Source of the DNA: Actinomycetota bacterium
GTDB lineage: Bacteria; Actinomycetota; Thermoleophilia; UBA2241
Reading direction: 5' to 3'
Length of the DNA: 5,894 bases
NCBI GenBank assembly: GCA_012719015.1
Contig: JAAYBE010000075.1
Coordinates: 1-5,894, forward strand
Shown here: positions 1 through 5,894 of the stretch, piece by piece
Layout: each line of letters starts with the position of its first letter
Position numbering within the stretch: position 1 is the first letter of the stretch
Position numbers and translations under genes: made by a program
Notes under the pieces: model-generated
Databases searched by the model: none
What the model was told of the DNA's origin: nothing
The model's input: the letters and a program-made list of their open reading frames with translations, nothing else

Positions 1-422
1 GAGAGCTCGCCACCGGCGGCACGCTGTTCGGCAACGCGCTGAGCATGGCGGCGGCCCGGGCCGCGCTGACGGAGGTCCTCACGCCGGCCGCGTACGAGCA
101 CGCCGCCGACCTCGGCGCGGAGCTCGCTGACGGCCTCGAGGACGCCGTGGACGAGGCCGGCCTGCCCTGGCGCGTGCAGCGCCTGTGGCCGCGCTCGGGG
201 GTCAGCTTCAGCCGGCGTCTCGCGCGCGACGCCGCGGAGGCCGACGCCGACGCCCAGCCGGAGCTCAACGCGCTCCTGCGTCTCTACCTCGCCAGCCGCG
301 GCGTGTGGGAGGCCATCAGCACCGCCGGTCCGGCGATGTCCGTGGCCGCGACCCGCGCGGACGTGGCCGCCTACGTCGCTGCGTTCCGCGCGTTCGTCGC
401 CGACGTCGTCGCGGCGGATTGA
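1..422 (+). CDS. Class-III PLP aminotransferase, glutamate-1-semialdehyde aminomutase-like (C-terminal part only)
   Basis: Partial gene cut by the left edge. The reading frame is open from base 3 and gives 139 residues before the TGA at 420-422. The fragment begins with ELATGGTLFGNALSMAAARA, which matches the conserved segment of HemL-like fold-type I aminotransferases (GTLxGNPLAMAAG), where the Gly-Thr pair contacts the PLP phosphate from the neighbouring subunit. The end (RGVWEAISTAGPAMSVAATR, then an Ala-rich helix) fits the small C-terminal domain that closes these enzymes. The catalytic lysine and most of the PLP site lie outside the window. The fragment could belong to true glutamate-1-semialdehyde 2,1-aminomutase (tetrapyrrole synthesis) or, more likely from the NALSMAAARA variant, to a related class-III transaminase of unknown substrate, often labelled 'aspartate aminotransferase family'. 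It converges on the next gene with a 21-bp gap and shows no functional link to the efflux operon. The family call is solid; the substrate is not. Confidence 0.8.
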   Translation, partial: ELATGGTLFGNALSMAAARAALTEVLTPAAYEHAADLGAELADGLEDAVDEAGLPWRVQRLWPRSGVSFSRRLARDAAEADADAQPELNALLRLYLASRGVWEAISTAGPAMSVAATRADVAAYVAAFRAFVADVVAAD

Positions 423-432
423 ACTCCACCGC

Positions 433-454
433 GGGCGCGGGACTCAGGGCGCCC
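433..454. terminator. Possible stem-loop between convergent genes
   Basis: GGGCGC (433-438) can pair with GCGCCC (449-454) around a 10-nt loop, in and just beyond the 21-bp gap between two convergent stop codons. The right arm includes the last codons of the minus-strand gene. There is no T-run on either side, and the right arm is itself part of a palindrome (GGGCGCCC, 447-454). The position suits a bidirectional terminator, but in DNA this GC-rich such a 6-bp stem can arise by chance. Confidence 0.25.
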
Positions 455-1685
455 CGAGCGTCACGTCGTCGAGGGCGTCGGATCTCACTGGCGCTCCGGT
501 GAACTCCAGGACCAGCGAGGTGCGTCCGGGCCGCGTGCTGAGCAGCACCCGCGCGCACCCCTGCAGCATGATGGTGAAGCCCATGCCGAGGCTGGACGCG
601 GTGGAGAAGCCGCGCAGGGTCGCCCGGGGCAGCATGCGGAAGTCGATCCCCGGGCCTTCGTCGCGCACGAGCACCTGCAGGGCGTCGCCGCGCGCGAACA
701 CCTGGTAACTGCCGCCGCCGGCGTGACGCAGAGCGTTGACCAGCGCCTCCCCCACGGGGGCGCGCAGGTCGGTCGCGGCCGCCCAGTCGGGAAAGCGCTC
801 GACGGCGGCGGCCACGATGGCGGCGCGCGCCGCCGCCAGGTCCCGCGGCGCCGCGAAGCGCCGCGCCTCCCCCAGCGGAGCGCCGAGCTCCGCCGAGAGC
901 TCCTCCTCCGTGAGGAGGATGAGGTTGCCGCCCGTCACCACGTCGAGCACGTCCACGTAAGCCCGCCGGATGTCCTCCTCCTGGCGCCGCAGGGCGCGCT
1001 CGGCCCGGCGCACCCCGCTGACGTCCAGCGCCGAGAGCGCCCAGCGGTCGCGACCGATCGGATACGCCTCGAGGATCTCGTACGCATCGTCGGCCTCCAC
1101 GTGCAGCTCCGAGCGCACCGGCGCCCCCGAATGCGCCGCGCTCGCCACCACGTCGAGGTAGGTGCGCGTCCTCTCGTCGAGGTCGTCCGGTCGACTGAGC
1201 CGCGTGCCGACGGCCCTGCCTCTCTCGATCCCGGTCCGCTCGAGCTGCGTCGGGTTGATGTCCACGAGCTCGAGATCCGCGACGACGCCGGCGCGGTCGC
1301 GCAGCACCCGGAAGATGGTGAGCCCCTCGGCCGCGTTCTCGAACAACCGCGTGTAGCGCTCCTGGGACGCCTCCAGCCGGCGGAAGTAGCGCAGTCCGAA
1401 CACGAGCAGCAGCAGCGCGGTGACCAGCACGAAGCCGACGCCCTTGATCGAGCTCAGCACGAGCTCGACGTCGTCAGGGAACCTGAGCAGCGCAAGGACC
1501 CTGTCAGAGAGGACGACCCACAGGGTGGCCACGACCACGTAGATGAGCGCATAGCGCAGCGCCACGTTGCGCGCGGCGCGCCGTCGAGACCTGCGAGCCT
1601 CGACGCGGTCTATGGTCGACGCTGCTGTCATCGCTTCTACCGACACCCGTGGAGTCCCGCGCCTGCGCGCAGCATCATCCTTCAC
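444..1685 (-). CDS. Membrane-anchored PAS protein with anti-sigma-type (SpoIIAB/RsbW-like) ATPase domain
   Basis: 413 residues, GTG start at 1685. Domains in order: an Arg-rich cytoplasmic N-terminus (1-40); two hydrophobic helices (about 41-60 and 82-99) with a short outer loop, the paired-helix sensor module found in some PAS kinases (LWVVLSDRVL, then KGVGFVLVTALLLLVFGLRY); a PAS domain (about 105-228, starting ERYTRLFENAAEGLTIFRV); a short charged helix (225-245); and a GHKL ATPase domain (about 300-395). ATP-site motifs are visible: N box E313/N317 (VGEALVNALRHA), G1 box DEGPGI at 342-347 and G2 box GMGF at 367-370. GMGFTIM matches SpoIIAB rather than the GxGLGL of histidine kinases. The only histidines are H185, H195 and H321, so there is no phospho-acceptor H-box before the ATPase domain. 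Inference: it acts by partner binding or Ser/Thr phosphorylation, or on a separate partner, rather than by classical His-Asp relay. No response regulator or anti-anti-sigma gene is in view. It is divergent from the MarR operon. Partner and signal are unknown. Confidence 0.85.
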   Translation of the reverse strand: MKDDAARRRGTPRVSVEAMTAASTIDRVEARRSRRRAARNVALRYALIYVVVATLWVVLSDRVLALLRFPDDVELVLSSIKGVGFVLVTALLLLVFGLRYFRRLEASQERYTRLFENAAEGLTIFRVLRDRAGVVADLELVDINPTQLERTGIERGRAVGTRLSRPDDLDERTRTYLDVVASAAHSGAPVRSELHVEADDAYEILEAYPIGRDRWALSALDVSGVRRAERALRRQEEDIRRAYVDVLDVVTGGNLILLTEEELSAELGAPLGEARRFAAPRDLAAARAAIVAAAVERFPDWAAATDLRAPVGEALVNALRHAGGGSYQVFARGDALQVLVRDEGPGIDFRMLPRATLRGFSTASSLGMGFTIMLQGCARVLLSTRPGRTSLVLEFTGAPVRSDALDDVTLGAP

Positions 1686-1690
1686 CAGGT

Positions 1691-1702
1691 TCCTACCCCT
1701 CC
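1691..1702 (-). promoter_or_regulatory. Ribosome binding site supporting the GTG start of the PAS/ATPase gene
   Basis: Read on the minus strand, this stretch is GGAGGGGTAGGA, ending 5 nt before the GTG at 1685-1683. It favours that start over the in-frame ATG at 1631 (residue 19), which is preceded only by a weak AGAAG. Either start leaves both membrane helices and all domains intact. Confidence 0.6.
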
Positions 1703-1824
1703 GGGCACGATGGAATCACCCGCCGGGCAGGAGAGCGGGGTCGCAGACTGTCCGGCCTGCCGACGACCGCGTCGCCGACGCCTCCCGCAGCAGAGCGCCG
1801 GCCGACGGGAGGGCGCCGGCCCGG

Positions 1825-1854
1825 TTGCGACGACGATCGTTAGCTTGCTATTGT
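1825..1854 (+). promoter_or_regulatory. Candidate promoter of the MarR-ABC-ABC operon
   Basis: The only conspicuously AT-richer patch in the 180-bp divergent intergenic region. A -35-like TTGCGA (1825-1830, 4 of 6 to TTGACA) is separated by 18 bp from a -10-like TATTGT (1849-1854, 4 of 6 to TATAAT), which has an extended TG just upstream (TGC at 1846-1848). Transcription would be expected to begin near 1861, about five bases before the ATG at 1866. No Shine-Dalgarno sequence precedes that ATG, so the first gene is probably read from a leaderless or nearly leaderless mRNA, a common arrangement in actinobacteria. No equally good promoter was found for the divergent minus-strand gene. Confidence 0.45.
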
Positions 1855-1859
1855 CCGTC
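1832..1859. promoter_or_regulatory. Imperfect dyad, candidate MarR operator
   Basis: A 28-bp dyad centred on the TT at 1845-1846. The inner arms TAGC/GCTA (1841-1844, 1847-1850) and outer arms GACG/CGTC (1832-1835, 1856-1859) pair perfectly, and 9 of 13 positions match overall. A second perfect 8-bp palindrome, ACGATCGT, lies at 1833-1840 within the left half. The dyad covers the spacer and -10 of the candidate promoter. MarR dimers bind dyads of about this size and often repress their own gene, so steric autorepression is the natural inference. Binding itself is not shown. Confidence 0.45.
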
Positions 1860-1865
1860 TCCGTC

Positions 1866-2450
1866 ATGCCGCCCAGAACCGTACACCCACGCCGCCGGCA
1901 CGGACACCTCCCCACCACGGACATCCTCGGCCTCGACGGCGTGGACCGCCTGTCGGCGCGCGCCTTCCACGCCCTGATCACCACCGCGAGGCTGCATGTG
2001 AGGAGCATGAGCGAGGCGCTGGCGGGCTCCGGCTGCCACCATGGGCAGGCCATCTGCCTGCGCCTGCTGAGCGCCCGCGACGGCGCCACCCCGCGGGAGC
2101 TCGCCGGCCTGCTGGACGTCGCGCCGCCGACGGTCAGCAAGATGCTGCGCGCGCTCGAGCAGGCGGGCCTCGTCGAGCGCCGTCCGGACAAAGCGGACCG
2201 GCGCCTCACCCGCGTGCACCTCACGTCCCGCGGCCGTGAACGCGAACGCGAGATCAGTCTCGCCGTCGGCCGCTACGTCGACGCCACGTTCGGCGCGCTC
2301 CCCGAGCGGGAGCGCCGCGACCTCGTCCGCCTGCTGGACAGACTTGGCGAGCGCATCGCGGCCGTCGGCGAAAGACCGGACGGGTGCCGGCCGCGCAACC
2401 GATACCCGGACGACGACCCGGTCGCCGACGCCCCAGGGATCCGCCGGTGA
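1866..2450 (+). CDS. MarR-family transcriptional regulator
   Basis: 194 residues. Winged helix-turn-helix DNA-binding protein, expected to act as a cytoplasmic dimer. The dimerisation helix begins near residue 33 (AFHALITTARLHVRSMSEAL). The HTH covers about 74-104, with recognition helix PPTVSKMLRALEQAGLVERR. The wing has the family-typical DKADRRLTRVHLTSRG (108-123), containing the Asp-x-Arg-Arg pattern that stabilises it. The C-terminal helices (127-168) complete the dimer interface. A tail of about 25 residues rich in Pro, Asp and Arg follows. The frame is open far upstream, antisense to the PAS gene, so the start was chosen from the promoter position, homology and the ATG at 1866; no Shine-Dalgarno is seen. 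A CHHGQ motif (57-61) and C64 lie near the typical ligand-pocket region and could be redox or metal sensitive, which is speculative. Its stop overlaps the GTG of the first exporter gene, so it is very likely the operon's local, ligand-released repressor. Confidence 0.88.
   Translation: MPPRTVHPRRRHGHLPTTDILGLDGVDRLSARAFHALITTARLHVRSMSEALAGSGCHHGQAICLRLLSARDGATPRELAGLLDVAPPTVSKMLRALEQAGLVERRPDKADRRLTRVHLTSRGREREREISLAVGRYVDATFGALPERERRDLVRLLDRLGERIAAVGERPDGCRPRNRYPDDDPVADAPGIRR
2435..2450 (+). promoter_or_regulatory. RBS and GTGA stop/start overlap, MarR gene to first ABC gene
   Basis: AGGGA (2435-2439) lies 7 nt before a GTG at 2447-2449, and that GTG overlaps the MarR stop TGA at 2448-2450. 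This decides the start: the frame also has an ATG at 2384, but that adds 21 Arg/Pro-rich residues not expected in the family and lies deep inside the MarR gene. The overlap indicates translational coupling. Confidence 0.75.
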
Positions 2451-4180
2451 GCAGGCTCCTCCGCGCCGGCCTGCGCCCGTACCGCTGGGCGCTCGCCCTC
2501 ATCGTGCTCCTCGTCCTGGGGCAGGTGCTCGCCAATCTCTACCTGCCCACGCTCAACGCGGACATCATCAACAACGGCGTGGTCAAAGGCGACACCGACT
2601 ACATCCTCGAGGTAGGGGGGCTGATGCTGGGGGTCACGCTCGCCTCCGTGCTCGCCGCCGTCGCCGCCGTCTACCTCGGGTCCCGTACCTCGATGGCGCT
2701 GGGGCGCGACACGCGCAGCGCGCTGTTCCGCCGCGTCCAGAGCTTCTCCCAGGCGGAGGTCAACCGCTTCGGCACGCCGTCACTGATCACCCGTACGACC
2801 AACGACGTGCAGCAGGTGCAGATGGTGACGCTGATGATGCTGAACGTCGTGCTCATGGCGCCGATGATGGCGGTCGGCGGTGTGATCATGGCCCTCCGCC
2901 TCAACGTCCCGCTCTCGACCGTCATCCTCGTCGCAATCCCCATCATGGGCGTCTTCATCGGCCTCGTCATCCATCGGGCCGTCCCCCTGTTCATGTCCAT
3001 GCAGAGGAAGATCGACCGCATCAACCAGGTCACCCGCGAGTTCCTGAGCGGCGTGCGCGTCATCCGCGCCTTCGACAAGACCGCGCACGAGGCCGAGCGC
3101 TTCGACGTCGCCAACGCCGACCTGACCGGCACGACCCTGAGCGTCGGGCGCTTGTTCGCGCTCGTGTTCCCTGCCGTCACACTGATCCTCAACTTCACGA
3201 CCATCGCCATCATGTGGTTCGGCGGCCGGCAGATCGCCGACGGCAGCATGCCGATCGGCGACCTCACGGCGTTCCTGCAGTACGTCTTCATGATCCTGTT
3301 CTCGGTGCTCATGGCGACGTTCATGTTCGTCATGGTGCCGCGCGCCGCCGTCTCCGCCCAGCGGATCATGGCGGTGCTCGACACCGAGCCCGGCATCGTC
3401 GACCCCGTCCGACCCGTGACCGGCGTGCCGCCGACGGGTGTCGTCGAGTTCCGCGACGTGGAGTTCCGCTACCCCGGGGCCGAGGAGCCGGTGCTGAGCG
3501 GCATCACGTTCACGGCGCGCCCCGGCGAGACGACCGCCATCGTCGGCAGCACCGGCAGCGGCAAGACGACGCTGATCAGCCTCATCCCCCGCTTCTACGA
3601 GGTGACCGGGGGAGCGGTCCTGGTCGACGGCGTCGACGTACGCGAGCTGGCGCTGCAGGACCTCTGGCGCCGGCTCGGCCTCGTGCCGCAGAAGTCGTTC
3701 CTCTTCAGCGGCACGGTGGCCGACAACCTGCGCCACGGCGACGCGCAGGCCACCGACGAGCAGCTCTGGCGTTACCTCGAGATCGCCCAGGGCCGTGACT
3801 TCGTGGAGCAGATGCCCGCGCGCCTGGAGACGCCGGTCGCCCAGGGGGGAGCCAGTGTCTCCGGGGGCCAGCGTCAGCGTCTCGCCATCGCCCGGGCGCT
3901 GGCCAAGCGGGCCCGGGTCCAGATCTTCGACGACAGCTTCTCGGCGCTCGACTTCAGCACCGACGCCAGGCTGCGCGCGGCGCTGCGCGCACACGAGGCG
4001 GATACGACCGTGATCATCGTCGCCCAGCGTGTCGGCACCATCATGCACGCCGACCAGATCGTCGTCCTCGAGGACGACGGCACCATCGCCGGCATCGGCA
4101 CCCACGAGGAGCTGCTCGGAAGCTGCGAGACCTACCGCGAGATCGTCAGCTCACAGCTCGGCGAGGAGGGCGTCGCGTGA
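2447..4180 (+). CDS. ABC exporter half-transporter, degenerate-site subunit of a heterodimeric multidrug-type exporter
   Basis: 577 residues from the GTG at 2447, a usual length for a half-transporter. An N-terminal membrane domain has six predicted helices (about 14-33, 56-78, 127-149, 155-177, 240-260, 275-298), followed by a nucleotide-binding domain from about 332. Visible motifs: A-loop Y342, Walker A GSTGSGKTT (367-375), Q-loop Q415, signature VSGGQ (471-475), Walker B VQIFD ending at D495, and D-loop SALD (499-502). Two key residues deviate: the catalytic Glu after Walker B is Asp (D496), and the switch His is Gln (Q527, in IIVAQRV). These same substitutions mark the degenerate-site subunit of heterodimeric exporters such as TM287 of TM287/288, and the C-terminal segment THEELLGSCETYREIVSSQL fits that group. 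It should pair in the inner membrane with the product of the next gene and export a hydrophobic or amphiphilic compound using ATP; the substrate is unknown. Co-transcribed with the MarR gene and the next gene through GTGA overlaps. Confidence 0.92.
   Translation: MSRLLRAGLRPYRWALALIVLLVLGQVLANLYLPTLNADIINNGVVKGDTDYILEVGGLMLGVTLASVLAAVAAVYLGSRTSMALGRDTRSALFRRVQSFSQAEVNRFGTPSLITRTTNDVQQVQMVTLMMLNVVLMAPMMAVGGVIMALRLNVPLSTVILVAIPIMGVFIGLVIHRAVPLFMSMQRKIDRINQVTREFLSGVRVIRAFDKTAHEAERFDVANADLTGTTLSVGRLFALVFPAVTLILNFTTIAIMWFGGRQIADGSMPIGDLTAFLQYVFMILFSVLMATFMFVMVPRAAVSAQRIMAVLDTEPGIVDPVRPVTGVPPTGVVEFRDVEFRYPGAEEPVLSGITFTARPGETTAIVGSTGSGKTTLISLIPRFYEVTGGAVLVDGVDVRELALQDLWRRLGLVPQKSFLFSGTVADNLRHGDAQATDEQLWRYLEIAQGRDFVEQMPARLETPVAQGGASVSGGQRQRLAIARALAKRARVQIFDDSFSALDFSTDARLRAALRAHEADTTVIIVAQRVGTIMHADQIVVLEDDGTIAGIGTHEELLGSCETYREIVSSQLGEEGVA
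4164..4180 (+). promoter_or_regulatory. RBS and GTGA stop/start overlap between the two ABC genes
   Basis: A strong AGGAGGG (4164-4170) inside the end of the upstream gene sits 6 nt before GTG 4177-4179, which overlaps the upstream stop TGA (4178-4180). It fixes the start of the second exporter gene and predicts coupled, near-equal synthesis of the two partner subunits. Confidence 0.8.
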
Positions 4181-5894
4181 GCGCCCGCGAGGACAGGCCC
4201 GCTGCCTCCGGGCCGGGCGGCGGCGTCCCGCCACGGCCCCGCGGCCCCCAAGGTCCGGGTCCCGGGGGGCCGGGCGGCCACGCCCTCGTGCAGCCGACCG
4301 CCAGGGCCAAGGACTTCAAGGGCACCATGCTCCGGCTCGCCGGCGAGCTGCGCCCGGAGCGTGCGCTGCTCGTGCTCATCGTCCTGCTGGCCGTGGCCAG
4401 CGTGGCGTTCGCGGTCGTCGGCCCCAGGATCCTCGGTCACGCCACCAACGTCCTGTTCGAGGGCGTGATCAACGGGCAGATCCCGGCCGGCGTCACCAAG
4501 GCCCAGGCCGTCGCCGGCCTGCGCGAGCACGGCCAGGACCGCATCGCCGACATGATCGCCGGCATGGACCTGCACCCCGGCCAGGGCGTCGACTTCGCCG
4601 CCCTGGCGCGCACCCTGGCCTGGCTGGCCGGCGTGTACCTGGCCAGCGCCGCGTTCCAGTGGCTGCAGTCGTACCTCATGGCGGGCGTCGCGCAGCGCAC
4701 CATCTACAGGCTGCGGCGACTGGCGGACGAGAAGCTGGCCCGCCTGCCGCTCAAGTACTTCGACGACCACCCGCGCGGCGACGTGCTCAGCCGCATGACC
4801 AACGACCTCGACAACGTCTCGCAGTCGCTGCAGCAGAGCCTCACACAGATCATCACCTCGGCGCTCACCATCCTCGGGGTGCTGGTGATGATGCTCACCA
4901 TCAGCTGGCTGCTGGCGCTGATCTCGGTGCTGGTCGTGCCCGTCTCGGTCGTGATCACCGTGATGATCGCCAAGCGCTCGCAGAGGCAGTTCTCCAGGCA
5001 GTGGGAGACCACCGGCGACCTCAACGGCCACGTGGAGGAGATGTTCACCGGCCACAACGTGGTCAAAGCGTTCGGTCGCCAGGAGCAGGCCATCGCCACC
5101 TTCGACGGCCACAACGAAGCCCTCTACGAGGCGAGCTTCAAGGCCCAGTTCATCAGCGGGATCATCATGCCGGTCATGAACTTCGTCATGAACCTCAACT
5201 ACGTGGCCATCGCCGTGATCGGCGGACTGATGATCGCCACCGGCCGCATCTCGCTCGGCGACGTGCAGGCGTTCATCCAGTACTCGCGCCAGTTCACCAT
5301 GCCGATCACGCAGGTCGCCGGCATCATGAACATCCTGCAGAGCACCGCCGCCTCGGCGGAGCGGGTGTTCGAGCTGCTCGACGAGCCCGAGGAGACGCCG
5401 GACCCGGCCGGGTGCGTCGCCTTCGAGCACACACGCGGCCACATCCGGTTCGAGGACGTGTGGTTCCGCTACGTCCCCGACGCTCCGCTCATCAGCGGCC
5501 TGACCCTGGACGTGGCCCCGGGGGAGACCGTCGCCATCGTCGGCCCCACCGGCGCCGGCAAGACGACGCTCGTCAACCTGCTGCTGCGTTTCTACGATAT
5601 CGACGACGGACGCATCCTAGTGGACGGCGTCGAGACGCGCGACATCGCTCGCAGCGACCTGCGCCGCCTGTTCGGCATGGTGCTGCAGGACACCTGGCTG
5701 TTCAGCGGCACCATCCGGGAGAACATCGCCTACGGACGCGAGGGCGCGAGCGAGGACGAGATCCTCACCGCCGCACGGGCGGCCCGCGTCGACCACTTCG
5801 TGCGCGCCCTCCCCGACGGCTACGACACCCTGCTCGACGACGACGCCACCAACGTCTCGCAGGGCGAGCGCCAGCTGCTCACCATCGCCCGGGC
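4177..5894 (+). CDS. ABC exporter half-transporter, partner subunit with altered signature motif (3' end missing)
   Basis: Open from GTG 4177 to the right edge: 572 full codons, with perhaps 60-80 residues missing. It starts with a Gly/Pro-rich cytoplasmic extension (about 8-34), then a KDFKGTMLRLAGELRPER segment leading into the membrane domain. Predicted helices lie at about 63-83, 143-165, 222-243, 244-265, 325-352 and 366-390. The loop between the first two is long (about 90-140) and polar, so it should lie mostly outside the membrane. The nucleotide-binding domain starts near 422: A-loop Y432, Walker A GPTGAGKTT (456-464), Q-loop Q504 and signature VSQGE (560-564) instead of LSGGQ. That change is typical of the partner that contributes the signature to the degenerate ATP site, as in TM288 (LSQGQ). 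Walker B, D-loop and switch region lie beyond the window, so a consensus catalytic Glu and His are predicted, not seen. Two-gene order and overlap with the preceding gene support a heterodimeric efflux pump. Confidence 0.92.
   Translation, partial: MSAREDRPAASGPGGGVPPRPRGPQGPGPGGPGGHALVQPTARAKDFKGTMLRLAGELRPERALLVLIVLLAVASVAFAVVGPRILGHATNVLFEGVINGQIPAGVTKAQAVAGLREHGQDRIADMIAGMDLHPGQGVDFAALARTLAWLAGVYLASAAFQWLQSYLMAGVAQRTIYRLRRLADEKLARLPLKYFDDHPRGDVLSRMTNDLDNVSQSLQQSLTQIITSALTILGVLVMMLTISWLLALISVLVVPVSVVITVMIAKRSQRQFSRQWETTGDLNGHVEEMFTGHNVVKAFGRQEQAIATFDGHNEALYEASFKAQFISGIIMPVMNFVMNLNYVAIAVIGGLMIATGRISLGDVQAFIQYSRQFTMPITQVAGIMNILQSTAASAERVFELLDEPEETPDPAGCVAFEHTRGHIRFEDVWFRYVPDAPLISGLTLDVAPGETVAIVGPTGAGKTTLVNLLLRFYDIDDGRILVDGVETRDIARSDLRRLFGMVLQDTWLFSGTIRENIAYGREGASEDEILTAARAARVDHFVRALPDGYDTLLDDDATNVSQGERQLLTIAR

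Noticed and set aside
1631..1685. Shorter start (ATG at 1631) for the PAS/ATPase gene
   Set aside because: The GTG at 1685 has the better ribosome binding site. The shorter start remains possible and would change only the first 18 residues.
1795..1821. Direct repeat GCGCCGGCC (1795-1803 and 1813-1821) upstream of the promoter
   Set aside because: Only 9 bp of pure G/C repeated once at an 18-bp offset in very GC-rich DNA. It could arise by chance and does not extend further.
723..1865. Long + strand open frame continuous with the MarR gene, which would give a 575-residue fusion
   Set aside because: Most of the N-terminal part is antisense to the PAS/ATPase gene and has the Arg/Pro/His-rich composition of a GC-rich shadow frame. 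Only the part from 1866 has recognisable homology.
2236..3798. 520-residue + strand frame over the end of MarR and the first ABC gene
   Set aside because: Off-frame shadow rich in Arg, Pro, Ala and His, with no recognisable domain.
2780..4105. 441-residue minus-strand open frame antisense to the first ABC gene
   Set aside because: Asp/His/Glu/Arg-rich low-complexity translation typical of the antisense of GC-rich coding DNA. The + strand carries every ABC motif in order.
4132..5442. 436-residue minus-strand open frame antisense to the second ABC gene
   Set aside because: Same antisense composition bias and no domain. The + strand frame has a strong RBS and complete exporter features.

Overview
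The window is very GC-rich DNA with tightly packed genes, GTG starts and stop/start overlaps. Together with the gene families present, this points to an actinobacterium (Actinomycetota). The sequence alone does not support a narrower placement. No tRNA, rRNA, CRISPR array, insertion sequence or phage gene was seen.

Layout, left to right: (1) the last 139 residues of a class-III PLP aminotransferase of the glutamate-1-semialdehyde aminomutase-like group, on the + strand and cut by the left edge. (2) Convergent to it, after only 21 bp, a minus-strand membrane-anchored PAS protein whose C-terminal ATPase domain resembles the SpoIIAB/RsbW (anti-sigma) type and which has no histidine-kinase phospho-acceptor region. 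(3) A 180-bp divergent intergenic region carrying a candidate promoter overlapped by an imperfect dyad. (4) A + strand operon: a MarR-family repressor followed by two ABC half-exporters. Each downstream gene starts with GTG inside a GTGA overlap with the previous stop. The second exporter gene runs off the right edge just after its ABC signature motif.

The MarR gene and two half-transporters form a recognisable regulated efflux cassette. The two transporter proteins differ in the way expected of a heterodimer of the TM287/288, BmrCD, LmrCD and EfrCD type: the first has Asp instead of the catalytic Walker B Glu and Gln instead of the switch His, while the second has an altered signature (VSQGE). 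They should therefore assemble into one exporter with one degenerate and one consensus ATP site. The MarR protein probably represses its own operon through the dyad within the promoter. The exported substrate cannot be read from the sequence.

I see no clearly undescribed multi-gene system. The least ordinary gene is the PAS/ATPase protein divergent from the efflux operon. The most testable regulatory prediction is the promoter with its embedded dyad and a near-leaderless repressor mRNA.
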